DNA from: Phascolomyces articulosus
Lineage: Eukaryota; Mucoromycota; Mucoromycetes; Mucorales; Lichtheimiaceae
Reading direction: 5' to 3'
DNA length: 64,000 bases
Assembly (NCBI GenBank): GCA_025677815.1
Contig: JAIXMP010000001.1
Span: 806,001-870,000, forward strand
Positions 11,678 to 25,454 of the stretch are shown here, one piece after another (positions within the stretch are counted from its first letter, which is position 1; each line of letters begins with the position of its first letter). The translations under genes were made by a program, and so were the position numbers. A model generated the notes under the pieces. The model had not been told where the DNA came from. It worked only from the letters and a program-made list of their open reading frames with translations, and did no database searches.

Positions 11678-13317
11678 AACACATACACCAACCCAACCAA
11701 AAAAAGGAGTTTTTTTTGATAATGATAATGGATGATCCTATTTTTTTTTGTTTTGAACAAGATGATATACATATTATATATTATTGAAGAAAAGAAGAAA
11801 AAGAGAAGGGGAAATATAAACAAGGGGTGGAAAGAAACAAGAGGAGGATGTATATATATATATATATATATAAAGAGGAGATTGATATAGAGAAAAGAGG
11901 GATATATATGATGGGATTGAACAAGAAGATGATGTTGATGATGGATATATTTCAATCAAGAAAAGAAGTAGGAAGGGGTGTATTTCTTCCATTATATATT
12001 TACTTTCTTATATAACTTTCTTATTAGTTGTTTTTTTCATTATATTCTTACTCTTATTATTAATACTATTATTATTTTTATTGTTATTTGGAGGGGTGCT
12101 TTTCGATGATGGTGACGATAGCCCTACTTTTCCTCTTTCTTTCTTCTCTTCAAAGATATTATACCCATTATTATATTAGTTATAAAATAAATATGTCATT
12201 TCATTATTACGATGATCATCAAAAAACAAGCGGACAATGGATAGTTTATTATTTTTGATTTCCCTCCATTCCAATCATGTACTACCCACTAAAAGTTTTA
12301 GTTTACCTTTTGGAGATGGTAATACCACGAGGATTAAACTCTATATTCTGTGTGCTTGTGTATGTGTGTGTATGTTTTATTGGTGTATCTGTAATAGTGT
12401 GTTATATATGGAAGCCGGTAGTTTATAGATGTGTCTGTGAGTATTTACATGATACTTTGCTTTACATGACATGAACCATTCATGGATACATATCCCTTTC
12501 AAGCATCTCCCCCTTCTTCTTCTTCTCCTCCCCCCAAAATACAAAACTCCCTTTTAAGAAAGGGTTTATTTTATTTATGGGATCGGTTCTTTTTTGACGG
12601 GGTTATATAGTATAAAAATTATTATATACACGTCTACATACTACACAGCATCTCATGAACGATATGAAAGAGAGAGAGAAACATCTCCTCTTTCTATAAT
12701 ATATAAAATAGGATAACGATATAAAGAGAGAGAGAGTCTATATCTTAATCCAACTTTGATTACTTGTTCCAAAGAACTCCTTTTCTGTGAACAAAATAAT
12801 AAATCTCGAGGTTTGTTCACGTGTATGACAGATGCACACATTAAGACATATAGACACATACCTTTTGTTTTTTGAATAGAGATAACCAGTTTTATGTTAC
12901 TATCACTACTGCAACAACTGTCTCGAATCATTGTTTTTTTTTGGCTTGGCTTGGCAAAAAATAAAATGAAATACAGAATATATATAAAAAAAGGCTGGGC
13001 TTTCTCACAGTCATATATAATCACACTTTATAGAATACTTTCATATATATAGAAACAAATGGTACACATAGATTATGTATCATACGTATATCCTATTCTT
13101 ATATCACACACACACACACATAGTTCATAGTATTTAATAATAATAGAAAAAGATAGAAACACATGGCATATGGCGCGTATAAGTTGAATATGAACAAGGC
13201 TGAGTTATTTTTTAAAATCCCATAAAAAGTGACAATCTTATCCAATGATAAGCGCTCTGAGTTGCCTGCGTCACTTGCTTGTGTGTGTATACATAGAGAA
13301 AAAAAACTTGTATTCCC
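11678..13317. other. Long intergenic region before actin
   Basis: About 1.6 kb without a gene that I can support. It is AT-rich with many simple runs: a TA run at 11850-11872, GA runs near 12665-12740 and a CA run near 13108-13122. Short reading frames here are low-complexity and lack family features. Presumably the kinase 3' UTR plus distal actin promoter. Confidence 0.5.
11850..11872. repeat. (TA)n microsatellite
   Basis: Perfect TA dinucleotide run in the 3' flank of the kinase gene. Confidence 0.8.
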
Positions 13318-13460
13318 CTTCTGCGCTTTTTTGCTTATTTTCTCTCCTCCCTTTAAATTCCAGCCCTTCGCGTCTCAACCCAGCCTTTTCCTCCTTTCTT
13401 TTTCTTCTTTTTTTTTTTACTTGACATCTCTCTCACAAACACTTTTTTAAATAATACATA
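13318..13460 (+). promoter_or_regulatory. Pyrimidine-rich actin leader/core promoter
   Basis: A strongly C/T-biased strand immediately upstream of the actin start, with runs such as CCTCCTTTCTTTTTCTTC. CT-rich tracts just before the transcription start are typical of highly expressed fungal genes. The start site itself cannot be placed from sequence alone. Confidence 0.45.
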
Positions 13461-15485
<2,025 letters not shown>

Positions 15486-16108
15486 TTCCGTTAATTCAAT
15501 CGCCGCTAGAACTCTGTTGTTGCGCGGTTCATCTACTCTCCATACCTCCTTTTCCAATAAAGAAAAAACGCGAATTTCTTCCTCATCATTTGAACAAAAA
15601 CATATTCATCTTTAGTGATCCATGTCTCTTGTCTTGTTTTTTTTACTACTTTTACCATGATGCTGTTTTTTATTTTGATTTGAGGATATGATAAAAGGAG
15701 AGAGAGAAAGAAAAGGGGGAAAGAGAAAAAGGAGCTCTCTATCTGATTAGCTCAAGAGGAGAGAAGGGATTTTGTTCTTTTTCCAATGGAGGATAATGAT
15801 GATGGTATAAAAGAGAGCAGCCAACATGTCTCTCATGCACGCAATCTGCATTATAAAAGATATGCTTTAATATTACGCAAAACAGAATGCAATGCAGCTT
15901 AGTTGACTTTATATACATATCGTATTGCTGCGATAAGTTGTGCGTAAAATGCTGTAAGGTGGACCGGGTACATAAACACAAATTTATTGCTCAGCACCAA
16001 AACTCATAAACTTCACCTTTCTTTCTTATATACTTTTCTCACACTCATTCACACTTCACACACTCAACGGACCCTCCCTCCCCCCCTTCTTCTGTCAAAA
16101 AAAAAATT
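15486..16108. other. Actin 3' flank and upstream leader
   Basis: No gene seen. The first part is the actin 3' UTR. Bases about 16010-16095 form a CT-rich leader (CACTCATTCACACTTCACAC) ahead of the small cysteine protein. Confidence 0.5.
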
Positions 16109-16261
16109 ATGCCCGGTGCAACACAAGAATCCACTACTTCACGTAATGTCAGTTGTGATTATAAACCATTACAAGAATGTTTATTAAAAAACAACAATGA
16201 TCGATCCAAATGTATGAAAGAATGGCAAGAATTTCAACAAGCATGTCGAGAAAAAAAGTAA
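16109..16261 (+). CDS. Small four-cysteine (CHCH-like) protein
   Basis: A single-exon frame of 50 residues starting ATG CCC GGT. Cysteines at 16, 24, 35 and 46 form C-x7-C and C-x10-C pairs on two predicted amphipathic helices, the layout of twin-CxnC (CHCH) proteins imported into the mitochondrial intermembrane space by Mia40. The helix text LQECLLKNN and CMKEWQEFQQAC resembles cytochrome-oxidase assembly factors of the Coa4/Cmc type, but the first spacing is 7 rather than 9, so I do not assign a member. The CT-rich leader upstream supports expression. GTAAAG overlaps the stop and could be a splice donor, which would extend the protein. It converges with the stress-protein gene, 116 bases away. 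Confidence 0.55.
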   Translation: MPGATQESTTSRNVSCDYKPLQECLLKNNNDRSKCMKEWQEFQQACREKK

Positions 16262-16377
16262 AGTGTTTTTTATTATTATTATTATAGAGCTAAGAAAAGT
16301 ATACAGATATGTAGGAAACTAAGTTATATGTATATACAATAGAAAAGACGAATGTGAAGCTTGTAAAAAGTAAAAAA

Positions 16378-17233
16378 TTAAGAACCAGAGGTGAATCGAG
16401 ATAAAATGGATCGTCGACGACCTGGTTTGCTAACAGTTTCTTCTGGTGGTTTAGCAATAATGACACTACATGGTGCATGATGAACGCAATGATCACTCAC
16501 GCTACCCAAAAATGCTCTAATAGAATGATATATAAATGTAAATGTAAATAAATCACAGATTGGACACCCAAGCCTTTGTTTATATATATTTTTATAGAAA
16601 GCTTTCATGTTTACCTCTTGATTGTACCCAAATTACGTGAACCCATAATCAGTGTATCTGCATGAATATCTTGGATTTTACGGATAATCTCGGCTTTTGG
16701 ATCACCAATCATGGAAATAGCCTTGCATGCAATCTTTTATATTTTACTAAGATTAGTTTTATACTTTATACTTCTTATTTTCCCACATCCATCTATCCAT
16801 TGTCTACCTGTTGATGCCAAAGTTTACCAGCATATGTTTTAAGTAAACTATGACTTTCTTCTTTTCGTTCTTCGGCTACATCGTCCATATATCCAGTAGA
16901 ATCCACATACGGTGCCATTGGAATTTCCAGAATACGAACATGAATCAAGACAACCTAATATCAAAGATTTGACCATGAATTACATCCCTATCCTCTCCTC
17001 TTCTTTGTATCATTACAAAATTATATATTTACCAGATCAGATTCAGGTCGGATAAAATTTTCCAAAGCCCAATTCAATACATATTCTGCCGAATTTGGAT
17101 CAATGGAAATCACAATCACACGCTGTAATTGAATCGTACCATGTTCATCTTCTGTATGACTATACTGTTCCACCAAAGTATCTCTTTTATGACCATCCTT
17201 TGGTGATTTTGGTGATTTTGGTGCTGTTGACAT
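16378..17233 (-). CDS. Universal stress protein (UspA) family protein
   Basis: Four exons on the minus strand (17033-17233, 16808-16954, 16615-16733, 16378-16516) give 201 residues. After a Ser/Pro/Lys-rich N-terminus, the Usp fold starts at RVIVISIDPNSAEYVLNWAL, continues with VVLIHVRI, and ends with DTLIMGSRNLGTIKRAFLGSVSDHC. That last block carries the G-x2-G-x9-G-S nucleotide-binding motif of ATP-binding Usp proteins. The C-terminus is basic (GRRRSILSRF). It is probably a cytoplasmic ATP-binding stress protein; the specific role is unknown. All splice sites are GT-AG and in phase. Confidence 0.85.
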
Positions 17234-17490
17234 GTAAGATATGTTTTTTTAGAAAGAAATGATAGAAAATTTAGGATTGATGGAAAAAAGAAAAAACAAT
17301 ACTTCATGCTAAATTAACTCAGTATTTATATGAAAAAAATAGATAAAAAACCCATGTAATCAAATTTGTGGTGCCACTTTTTGTAAAATCGGTTTTACTT
17401 TTTTACGTATTCATGCTAAAATAGGTATGGATGAGGTATATAGGGAAAAGATAGATAATAGAGGTACAACAATAATAAGAAATAAACACG

Positions 17491-19261
17491 TTATTCTTGT
17501 TGAATCGGTGGATCAATGAATTCTTTAATATCTCGAGATAATAATTTGTTCATTCGATCATAAGAACTTAAACTTGGCATCAATGCTATATAAAATAAAC
17601 CATAGCTTGATGAGTTCATTTATTTTTTTTTGAAATATATATGTCAAATAGTAAGAAATCAATAGTTGTTTTTTATTACCTGTAATACATTGAATATGAT
17701 TTAATTTCTTATAAAGTCGCATACGCACATCGACTTCTTCCCTTTGATCGGGTGGTAATACATCTCCCAAGATACTATACATGGCAATGGACTCTTCAAC
17801 GGACATGATTGAATCTTTTTCACCATGGATAAATAATATGCGAGGGAAGAAATCAATCAAGTCACGCGATGTTTCAAACAAGTGTCGATTCTCCTTGATT
17901 AATTGTAACGGATTATTCTCGGATGCTCCTTCCCGATCATAGATGCCTGCAAATCTATTTTTTTTTTGTTGGGTCAAGTCAGTCAACTAAAAAAAAAGAA
18001 CTTCCTTAAACTATAATTGTGCTATACGTTATGATTTCTACTTACAATAATAATCCTTCTACTTGAGGTAAAAAGTCATGTAAATGATCGTCCATACTAT
18101 GACTACTATGGCTAGGACTTAGACTAGAATGACCCATATTATTATTACTATTGTTGTTACTAGTCATAGTAGTAGAAGGAGAAACAGCTGATGGGTCATG
18201 CTTATCACTACTATTACTACTTGTATCGGAATCTGTACCACTGGGAGTATAACATTTGGCCTTTTTTAAGACATCACTTAAAACAAGATGAGCCGCTTGA
18301 TGTGCCCCTGTACCATGACCCTATTTTTTTTGGGGGGTAGATGAGTAATAAAATAATGGATGGAATAGATTTAGTATATCTATCAATCTGGTTGTTGTTT
18401 TTACCAGAACATAAATCATATCTGGATCTAATTGTCGTTCGCATGCGTGTCGATAAGCCCATTTAATAGCTAATTTAATTTGACGTTCATGTTGAAAATC
18501 GGGCACTGCTACAATATATCCCAATTCACGTAAGGTATTCGCAAATAAGGTATAATACGTTCGATGGTTGGGTAGCGATGTTGTTGCACCATCGTGAATA
18601 AATATAATGATAGGTGTTTGTGAGGTTGCATGAAGCGTATCTGGATAATACACATCCAATAGGCAATGTTTCGGATCGGTCTTTGAATAAACGACATTAC
18701 GCCTAAGTGGAGTGGGGAAAGAAAAGGTACCCAGTTCAATAGAGTGGATAGGTTGGTTATTAAAGTTATGATGATGATTCATTATTTTTTTTTCAAAAGT
18801 CACTCTCCACATTCTCCATATTAAAAAAATACTATTTTTTTTACCTTATAATACGATCAAAACGAGCACCGATGGTCCAATATCTCCATTTTAAATAAAT
18901 CAAAAGTGTAGGTAAATGCTGAATCCAAGTGATGAAAAGTTGTAATACAGCGGCGTTCATGCGAATCACTGTCGTAGGGAAATAAGGTAGGTGGCGTAGT
19001 AAATCCATCCAAGAAGTTGTTTCTGTTCTGTGTTGATACAAGTACGTTGCCCATGCGCATATATATAAATTGGCTATATATATAACAATAGGTTATTTAT
19101 CTAATATCTCTTCATCGTAACGTTCGCGGTTGTCTATAAAAAAGTAGAAAGTCGCTGTTACCTGTCAATAAGATGACGAGAGGTAAACACAATATAAAGC
19201 ATAATGCAAGAACAGGTAAGCAAAATAAGGATGCAGATACAAAGACGGTTCGAGAAGCCAT
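17491..19261 (-). CDS. Membrane alpha/beta-hydrolase-fold protein lacking the Ser nucleophile
   Basis: Six exons (19162-19261, 18845-19073, 18405-18702, 18046-18320, 17680-17954, 17491-17585), 423 residues. Residues about 8-34 form a membrane segment and a second hydrophobic stretch lies in exon 2. The hydrolase fold begins at LLDVYYPD with IIIFIHDG, where HGG is usual. The nucleophile elbow, normally G-x-S-x-G, reads GHGTG at residues 210-214 (bases 18306-18320), so the serine is glycine. The Asp (HGEKDSIM) and His (NHIQC) positions look kept. The general layout resembles prenylcysteine methylesterase-like or kynurenine-formamidase-like proteins. A Ser/Asn/His-rich insert of about 60 residues follows the elbow (18060-18250). 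It may be a pseudo-enzyme, or the base may be a sequencing error (GGT versus AGT). Confidence 0.75.
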
Positions 19262-19978
19262 CTTGACAATTTTTTTGAAGGAAGGAAAGAGAAAGAAATA
19301 GGGAAAGGAAAGAAGAAGAAAAAAAAAGCCCAACAAAAAATAACATGAAACAATTCAAATCTTTTTTGTTTCTTTTTTGGGAGAGTAAAAAAAATTCTAT
19401 AGCTACAGGATTTTTTCGACTAGTACCTAAACGTTTCCAATTTTTTACGGACACGTGACCGAGTTGGATAAAATTAATTACCATAATTGTACCTTTCTTC
19501 AACAAGATAACAACAAATGTTTCTCTTATTGTAGTGTTATCTGTGGAAGAATTGGTTAAGAATAATATGACCATCTTCTCCTATTTTGTGTTGTTCTACT
19601 GGATCTTCTGGTTCCTCTCAATTTGTATTATATATTTACCTTGACTCTTTGACTTGAGAGGAGAGGGGTTGAAATTAAAGAGGGATCCTCACTGGACTTG
19701 GGCATCAGTAATCTCTAAACTTTACCTCTCAGTGGCTACTTACTTTAGTACCCCGTCATCTTTTTCTTCGTTAATGTATTTCTTTTTGTTTTATCATATA
19801 AATAAACATTGCGGAATAACTTTATATTATAATATATATATTCAACTAACAGCTTTATTTTGAAAGGCTTCTAAAACAGACCTTCATACATTCACAAAAG
19901 AAGCCATGATAGAGTATTTAAATAAAGTAAAATATACCTTGACCTATTACTAACATAAGTATATCTTTTTTTTTCAGA
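19262..19978. other. Intergenic
   Basis: Upstream of the hydrolase-fold gene. CT-rich on the minus strand next to its start. No supported gene. Confidence 0.5.
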
Positions 19979-20185
19979 AACCAAACACCAGTGTTAACAT
20001 CAAAACTTGTAAATAATATAATGGGAGTTACTGGTTTAGGAGAGATAGCAAATAAAAAACGATACATCCATCCTGATCTGATGTTAACCAACAGTGACCT
20101 TAAGTTTGGGTCATCCGAATTTAGGAAAAGGGTTCGAGATAGTACCAGAGAAGAAAGGAATAATTACACAGCCCAAAGACTATGA
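19979..20185 (+). pseudogene. Unrecognised exon-like fragment
   Basis: After a polypyrimidine tract ending CAG at 19978, a 60-odd residue frame reads through GVTGLGEIANKKRYIHPDLM and EFRKRVRDSTREERNNYTAQRL to a stop at 20185. Its composition is protein-like (charged, balanced), unlike the AT-coded noise nearby, but I find no matching upstream exon with a start codon. It may be the last exon of a small gene, or a fragment of a dead gene or element. Confidence 0.25.
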
Positions 20186-20624
20186 AGTACCATTTTCGAA
20201 AACTTGACAATAATGATGAAGGTATTGGGCATATTATGCTTGAAAGAAACTTGTAGGCTTATATTTTATAACGCGTAACTAACGCAATTTGGTTCCTCAA
20301 AATTGTTTCGCTTTCTCACGCCACCCCTCCCTCTCATCTTGTTATATGTTTCATCATCCTTTTAATTTTATTTACGTCAAAATACGGAACGGTTATAAAA
20401 TAGGGTCTGTGTTCTTGTTTGTGTCATTAGAATAAAAAAATTGTAACCAAGTGTTATTTTTTTTATTATATTATTTACATGCAAAAAAGAGAATAATGAG
20501 ATTCTTTTGGTGTGCGACAAGTGAGAAAGAGATATAAAATTTTTGTATAAGATGCTATTGATAGTATATAGTACTAGAGAGAAAGAGAGATGGATGTGGC
20601 ATTATTTTAAGAGATATAAGAAAT
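20186..20624. other. Intergenic, 3' flank of SHMT
   Basis: No gene seen. AT-rich 3' flank of the serine hydroxymethyltransferase gene. Confidence 0.5.
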
Positions 20625-22704
20625 CTATAACTTCATTTCAGATTCATAGAAACCAACAGTAGGGAATTGAGTAGCAAAAGCAGTAACATCCTTCTTCAAT
20701 TGTTGGATAGATTCAATTTGGGAACCATCACCAATGTGATCCTTAAAGTCAGACAACTTCTTGCCTTGGACCTTGGCCTTTTCATCAATGGCAATTTGGA
20801 CAGCACGATCAATGAAATCGGCGACCTTGGTGAAATCTTCTTCCTTCAAACCACGGCTGGTCATGGCAGGAGTACCAATACGAAGACCACCAGGGATCAA
20901 AGCAGACTTGTCACCAGGGACAGTGTTCTTGTTGGCGGAGATGTTGGCCAATTCCAAAATACGTTCGACACGAGCACCATCGACCTTCTTGGGGTGCAAG
21001 TTAACCAACAACAAATGGTTATCGGTACCACCAGAGACCAAATCATAACCCAAATCCAAGAATCGGTTGGCGAAAGCTTGATTGTTGCTCAAGACTTGAG
21101 TTTGGTATTCCTTGAAAAGAGGGCTTTGGACTTGCTTCAAGGCAACAGCCAAGGCAGAGATGGTGTGGTTGTGGGGACCACCTTGATGGCCAGGGAAGAC
21201 GGATTGATTGATGGGGCTTTCCAAATCGTACTTGATTTCTAATATTGTTATTATGAAGTGTGAGTGGAGTTGATCCCATATTTGATATAGAGCATTTTTA
21301 TCACCTTATCATTCATCATCACGCCACCACTACCATCCCCCCTTTTTTTTACCACACACTTTTCAATTTCCCACGAATAATAATAATAATAATAAACCAA
21401 ACAATTACCTTTGCCCTTCTTGTCAACGGAACGGATACCCTTACGGAAGAAGATCATGGAACCACGAGGACCACGGAGGGACTTGTGGGTGGTGGTAGTG
21501 ACGATATCACAGTGTTCGAAAGGACCTGGCAAAACACCAGCGGCGACCAAACCAGAAATATGAGCCATATCAGCCATCAAGTAAGCACCACACTTGTCAG
21601 CGATGTCACGCATTCTGGCGTAATCAATGTTACGGGCGTAAGCACTGGCACCGGCAACAATGATCTTGGGACGGTAGAGGAGAGCGTTCTTTTCAAGAGC
21701 ATCATAATCAATTTGACCGGTCTTTTCATCCAAACGGTAGGGCAAGGTTTCAAAGTAAGAAGAAACGTAAGAAATCTTCTTGGTGGGAGTTTGGAAACCA
21801 TGAGACAAACTAATTATTTTATATGTAGGTGTGCGTTCAAAGTAAGTAACTATGAGAATATTCAAAGGTACGACAAGCAACAACTGAGAAAAAACTTACT
21901 GGCCACCGTGGGGAAGATCCAAACCCATGATACGTTCGTGGGGCTTCAAGAGAGCACCATAGACGTACAAGTTAGCAGGAGCACCAGACAAAGCTTGGAC
22001 GTTCACACCCCACTTTGAGTTTTCAAGGCTGAAAGCTTCCAAAGCACGCTTTTGGCAAAGACGTTCAGATTGATCAATAAATTCGTTACCACCATAGTAT
22101 CTAAATTATATATGGAAAAGATTGATGTTGTTAGCTTATCTTGTCCCTTTTCCTTTTATGAATATGATATTCACAAATAGTTCCACCCACGTCCTTTTTC
22201 CCCAATTTATCTACCTGGCACCAGGGTAACCTTCAGAGTACTTGTTTTGCATAATGCTACCAAGAGCATCCATGACAGAACGAGAGGTGAAGTTCTATAT
22301 GGATTTTATCAACATTTATTAACAATCCATTCCTTCCCTTTCTTTATGTATGTACGTTTTTGTATACACGTGTCTTTTTCATAACACGTAAAAAAATGAT
22401 ACTTTACCTCAGATGGAATCAAGCAAATACCTTCTTGTTGACGCTTCTTTTCACCTTCAATGATATTGAACAATTCAGGATCAGTGTTTTCCAAACGGTC
22501 GTTCAAGAATTCACGTTGACCAGCAGGGAAAACATAGGTGCGCTATATATGAGTTGATGATGAATGATAAGTATATCATTTTCTGTATACTGCCTATTTC
22601 TTAATAACAAATAAAAAAAAATAAAAGAGAAACCTTACCGAAGCTTGGTAGACAGCAGGTCTAGCAACACGCTTGGAAGAAGCAGCAATGAGCGATCGAA
22701 GCAT
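20625..22704 (-). CDS. SHM1: Serine hydroxymethyltransferase, mitochondrial
   Basis: PLP enzyme that interconverts serine plus tetrahydrofolate with glycine plus methylene-tetrahydrofolate. Six exons (22639-22704, 22408-22542, 22215-22294, 21900-22100, 21409-21809, 20625-21238), 498 residues. Exon 1 encodes [22 protein letters not shown], a basic, Ser/Ala-rich presequence typical of matrix import, so this is the mitochondrial form. Motifs in order: IPSEN-type block ([12 protein letters not shown]), [50 protein letters not shown], the PLP lysine in [10 protein letters not shown], and [11 protein letters not shown]. Codon use is C-rich like actin, implying high expression. The splice join after GGHGG-type sequence (CA|TTTG) is in frame. 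Confidence 0.95.
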
Positions 22705-24155
22705 GGTTATGTTTGGTATTTGAGGAATGAGAAGAAAGGGGTGGAGTAAAGAAGAGAGAAAGTAAAAAAAAAAAGTAACAAAAAAAATATATTTATATAG
22801 TTGTATAAAAAAAAAAGTATTCTAAAAGAGGCAATGCAAGAGGTTTCCAACCAAGGGTTGGATTGGAGTTGAGCCTGCCTTTAGTGGTGATCTTCCTGCC
22901 TTTACAAGTGTCGGATCGTTCACCGGGCAACTCCACCGTGTCATTTTTTTTCAACTTTTTTTTTTACTAGCAAATTATCTTATTGTAACTAGCAACATGC
23001 GGAGAGCCAATTAAATCATTTTTTGATAGGTATATTATTTTCAAGGTGACACCATTTTTTGGTTTCAAAACTACTTATTTCTCCGTTGTGTGGATTTATG
23101 TGTGGAGTATTTTATACACCTTTATGATTTTTTTCATCTCAAACGTATATTCCATCGTGTTCCTTTTTCTTTTATATATAAAAAAGTTTAATTTTAAATC
23201 ATCGCTATATACCCTCCAACATACATCTTTACACCTTCCTCTGTAATAGGATAATTACATGATATATAACAGCTTATTGTAGATACTATTACAGTTCAAT
23301 ACGAAAAATTTACATAGCCTACTAGATCAAAATTATGTATTATAGAAGAAAAAATGTTTCATAAAGAAGATACTTTCAAGAGAAGCAAAAAGAAGAGTCG
23401 GTAGATATCTTTTTTCGTGAGAAGAATAAGACATTAAAAATAATATACTTCTTCTACACTTACCTTTTTATTACCATTACTATGATACCTTACATATTAA
23501 AAGTCGTTGACTCTTATTTTCACCAGCACAGAGATATTTTCAAAATTTATATCGTTATCCAATGACCTGCCGTGTTCCTTTCCAATAAGATGGAACGTGC
23601 GTTCTTTGTTCTTTTTTGGGGTCATCGATGAAAAAAGTGGCGTTCTACAATCATCCAATCGTTCAAACTCGTACCTCATATGTTCAAAGTAACACAGGTG
23701 AGAAGAAAAAAAAGGTTGTTAAACCATCCTATATCATGCATAATAAACAAAGAAACCCAGAAACAATGCATCCCCACTTTGACAGGTTCCATTATTTCTC
23801 ATTTATATAATGATCACTCGTCTATACTTTTTTTGTTCGATAGCATACATTTTAGTCTATTTCTCATATTATTTTGTTTCTCAAAAGTCAGATTTTAGCC
23901 CATATTTAACCAAACCATAGTAAAAAACTTTTGGCTTATAATAATAATAAAAAAAGAGATTGTGCGTCATGATCAATACACGATATCATCCATCATATAC
24001 CAAAATACCCATATACAAGACATCTTTTTGAAGAATTATTTTTTTTCTTCATCCATTCACAAAATACAACAGCTTTTATATAAATCATACAGACATATTC
24101 CTCTCATTTCAGGTACCACTTTTATATTATATTTATTTTCAATTAACTCTATCAA
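22705..24155. other. Gene-poor intergenic
   Basis: About 1.45 kb with no supported gene. A GC-richer stretch at about 22830-22935 contains partly self-complementary text (AACCAAGGGTTGGATT) but is not a convincing tRNA. The remainder is AT-rich with short random frames. Confidence 0.5.
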
Positions 24156-25006
24156 TATGTCAACCTGGACCGATAAAGTTATCAAGGCAATGATTCATGA
24201 AAAGAAAAAGAACCCTCTATGCCTTGGGAAAAGGCTTCTCAACTTTTAGATCAACGTCATTCCGCTCGTGCTTGTGATCACAAGTACATATCGTCCTTAT
24301 GTAGTAAATATACACTTACCTACCTAACATTCCAAACTCTTCGATTGCCCTTCTATGCGTATACTCTACAATTCTAACCCAATTCTATTATAAGCCTAGA
24401 ATGAAGAATCCACTTAATTTTGCTGAACGTCGTGAAGTATCCAAATTGTGTAGCAAGAAACCACACATGATATTCAAAAAGATTGCCTAATGTCTCCACT
24501 GCCGATTGTCGTTTTTATTATCAAAAATGTGCTACAGCCAAGGAAATTAAACGTGATACCCAAGAGGCCCAAGCTGAACAAGAACGTATTTATATCTTAA
24601 TGTAATAATTTGCATAGTGTATTTTTTGGCTGAGATAACAGTGTGGTGGATATGGAAACAAGTTTATGACTTATATAAAACTTAATAAACTTTTATATAG
24701 TGTCGTCGAATACTAATTATTCCCAAGACAAAGTCTCCTCAAGTTTTTCAATATTGGCCCCCAACAGAAGTCGATTGATGGAAGAAAATGGATCAAGAAT
24801 AACAAATGCCTTGGGCTGCCGTGGCAAAGGGTTTGAAACGTTCTGTCCCTTTGTGAGTTTCAAATTGCGTTGGTTGAACAAAAAAAAAACAAAAGAATGC
24901 TGTTACTATGGATACTAGCACCAAGCGCCGTTGTGATGAAGATGATGATTATGATACTATTGTTGAAATAAATATTGAATCTGCCATTATTAAGAAGCAT
25001 AAATAG
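24156..25006 (+). pseudogene. Degenerate Myb/SANT-like DNA-binding gene
   Basis: Starts MSTWTDKVIKAMIHEKKKN, then shifts frame into PWEKASQLLDQRHSARAC..KY, the W...L..Q...AC..KY spacing of a Myb-like repeat. After more broken text (FAERREVSKLCSKKPH), a second repeat-like block reads YWPPTEVDRLM in one frame and MEENGSRITNALGCRGKG in the next, again a W-x-x-x-E-V-x-x-L pattern. An acidic tail (RRCDEDDDYDT) ends at 25006. At least two frameshifts and internal stops are needed to connect these, so it is dead or badly sequenced. Assignment to Myb rests on tryptophan and cysteine spacing only. Confidence 0.4.
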
Positions 25007-25454
25007 GTAAGTACACTGTGTAGACCATTCATACAGTATACATGCTTTGATTTTTTATGTCATCTATTCTTTCTTTAGTAAAGTACTCACGCTATTCAAT
25101 AATAATTTATTATTGTATGCCCTCTCTATACCTTTTATGGCTCGATGCTCTATACTTTCTATAATACCCCATCTTCAATGTGTACATAAAACATCTATAC
25201 ATACGTACTAGTTTCGTTAACAACAATTGATATTCTGATAATAACTAAAAAGGTTGACCTTTTTCAGTTATTACTTTGCTAGCTTACCAATATTTCTTTT
25301 CCAAGATCAATGTGACTTTCTTACCATGCACATCATGCAGATATGCATACGTTCTTATTTCTTCTTCTTTCCCACCAATTTCACTCCATATATTATAAAT
25401 ACAACATTTCTTTTTTTTTCCCTTTCTTTTTGTTCTACCTTCATTCTAAAAAAA
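25007..25454. other. Upstream region of dioxygenase 1
   Basis: Intergenic; no gene seen. The last 80 bases are CT-rich and hold TATTATAAATAC (about 25392), a possible TATA element for the gene at 25455. Confidence 0.4.

Noticed and set aside
12653..13024. Minus-strand frame of 123 residues between the kinase and actin
   Set aside because: Low-complexity text from GA and TA runs, no recognisable domain and no CT-rich leader.
21260..22018. Plus-strand open frame of 252 residues
   Set aside because: It is antisense to conserved SHMT exons; C-rich codon use on the real strand leaves the opposite strand open.
22830..22935. tRNA-like GC-rich hairpin text upstream of SHMT
   Set aside because: No matching acceptor stem, anticodon arm or T-loop consensus could be assembled.
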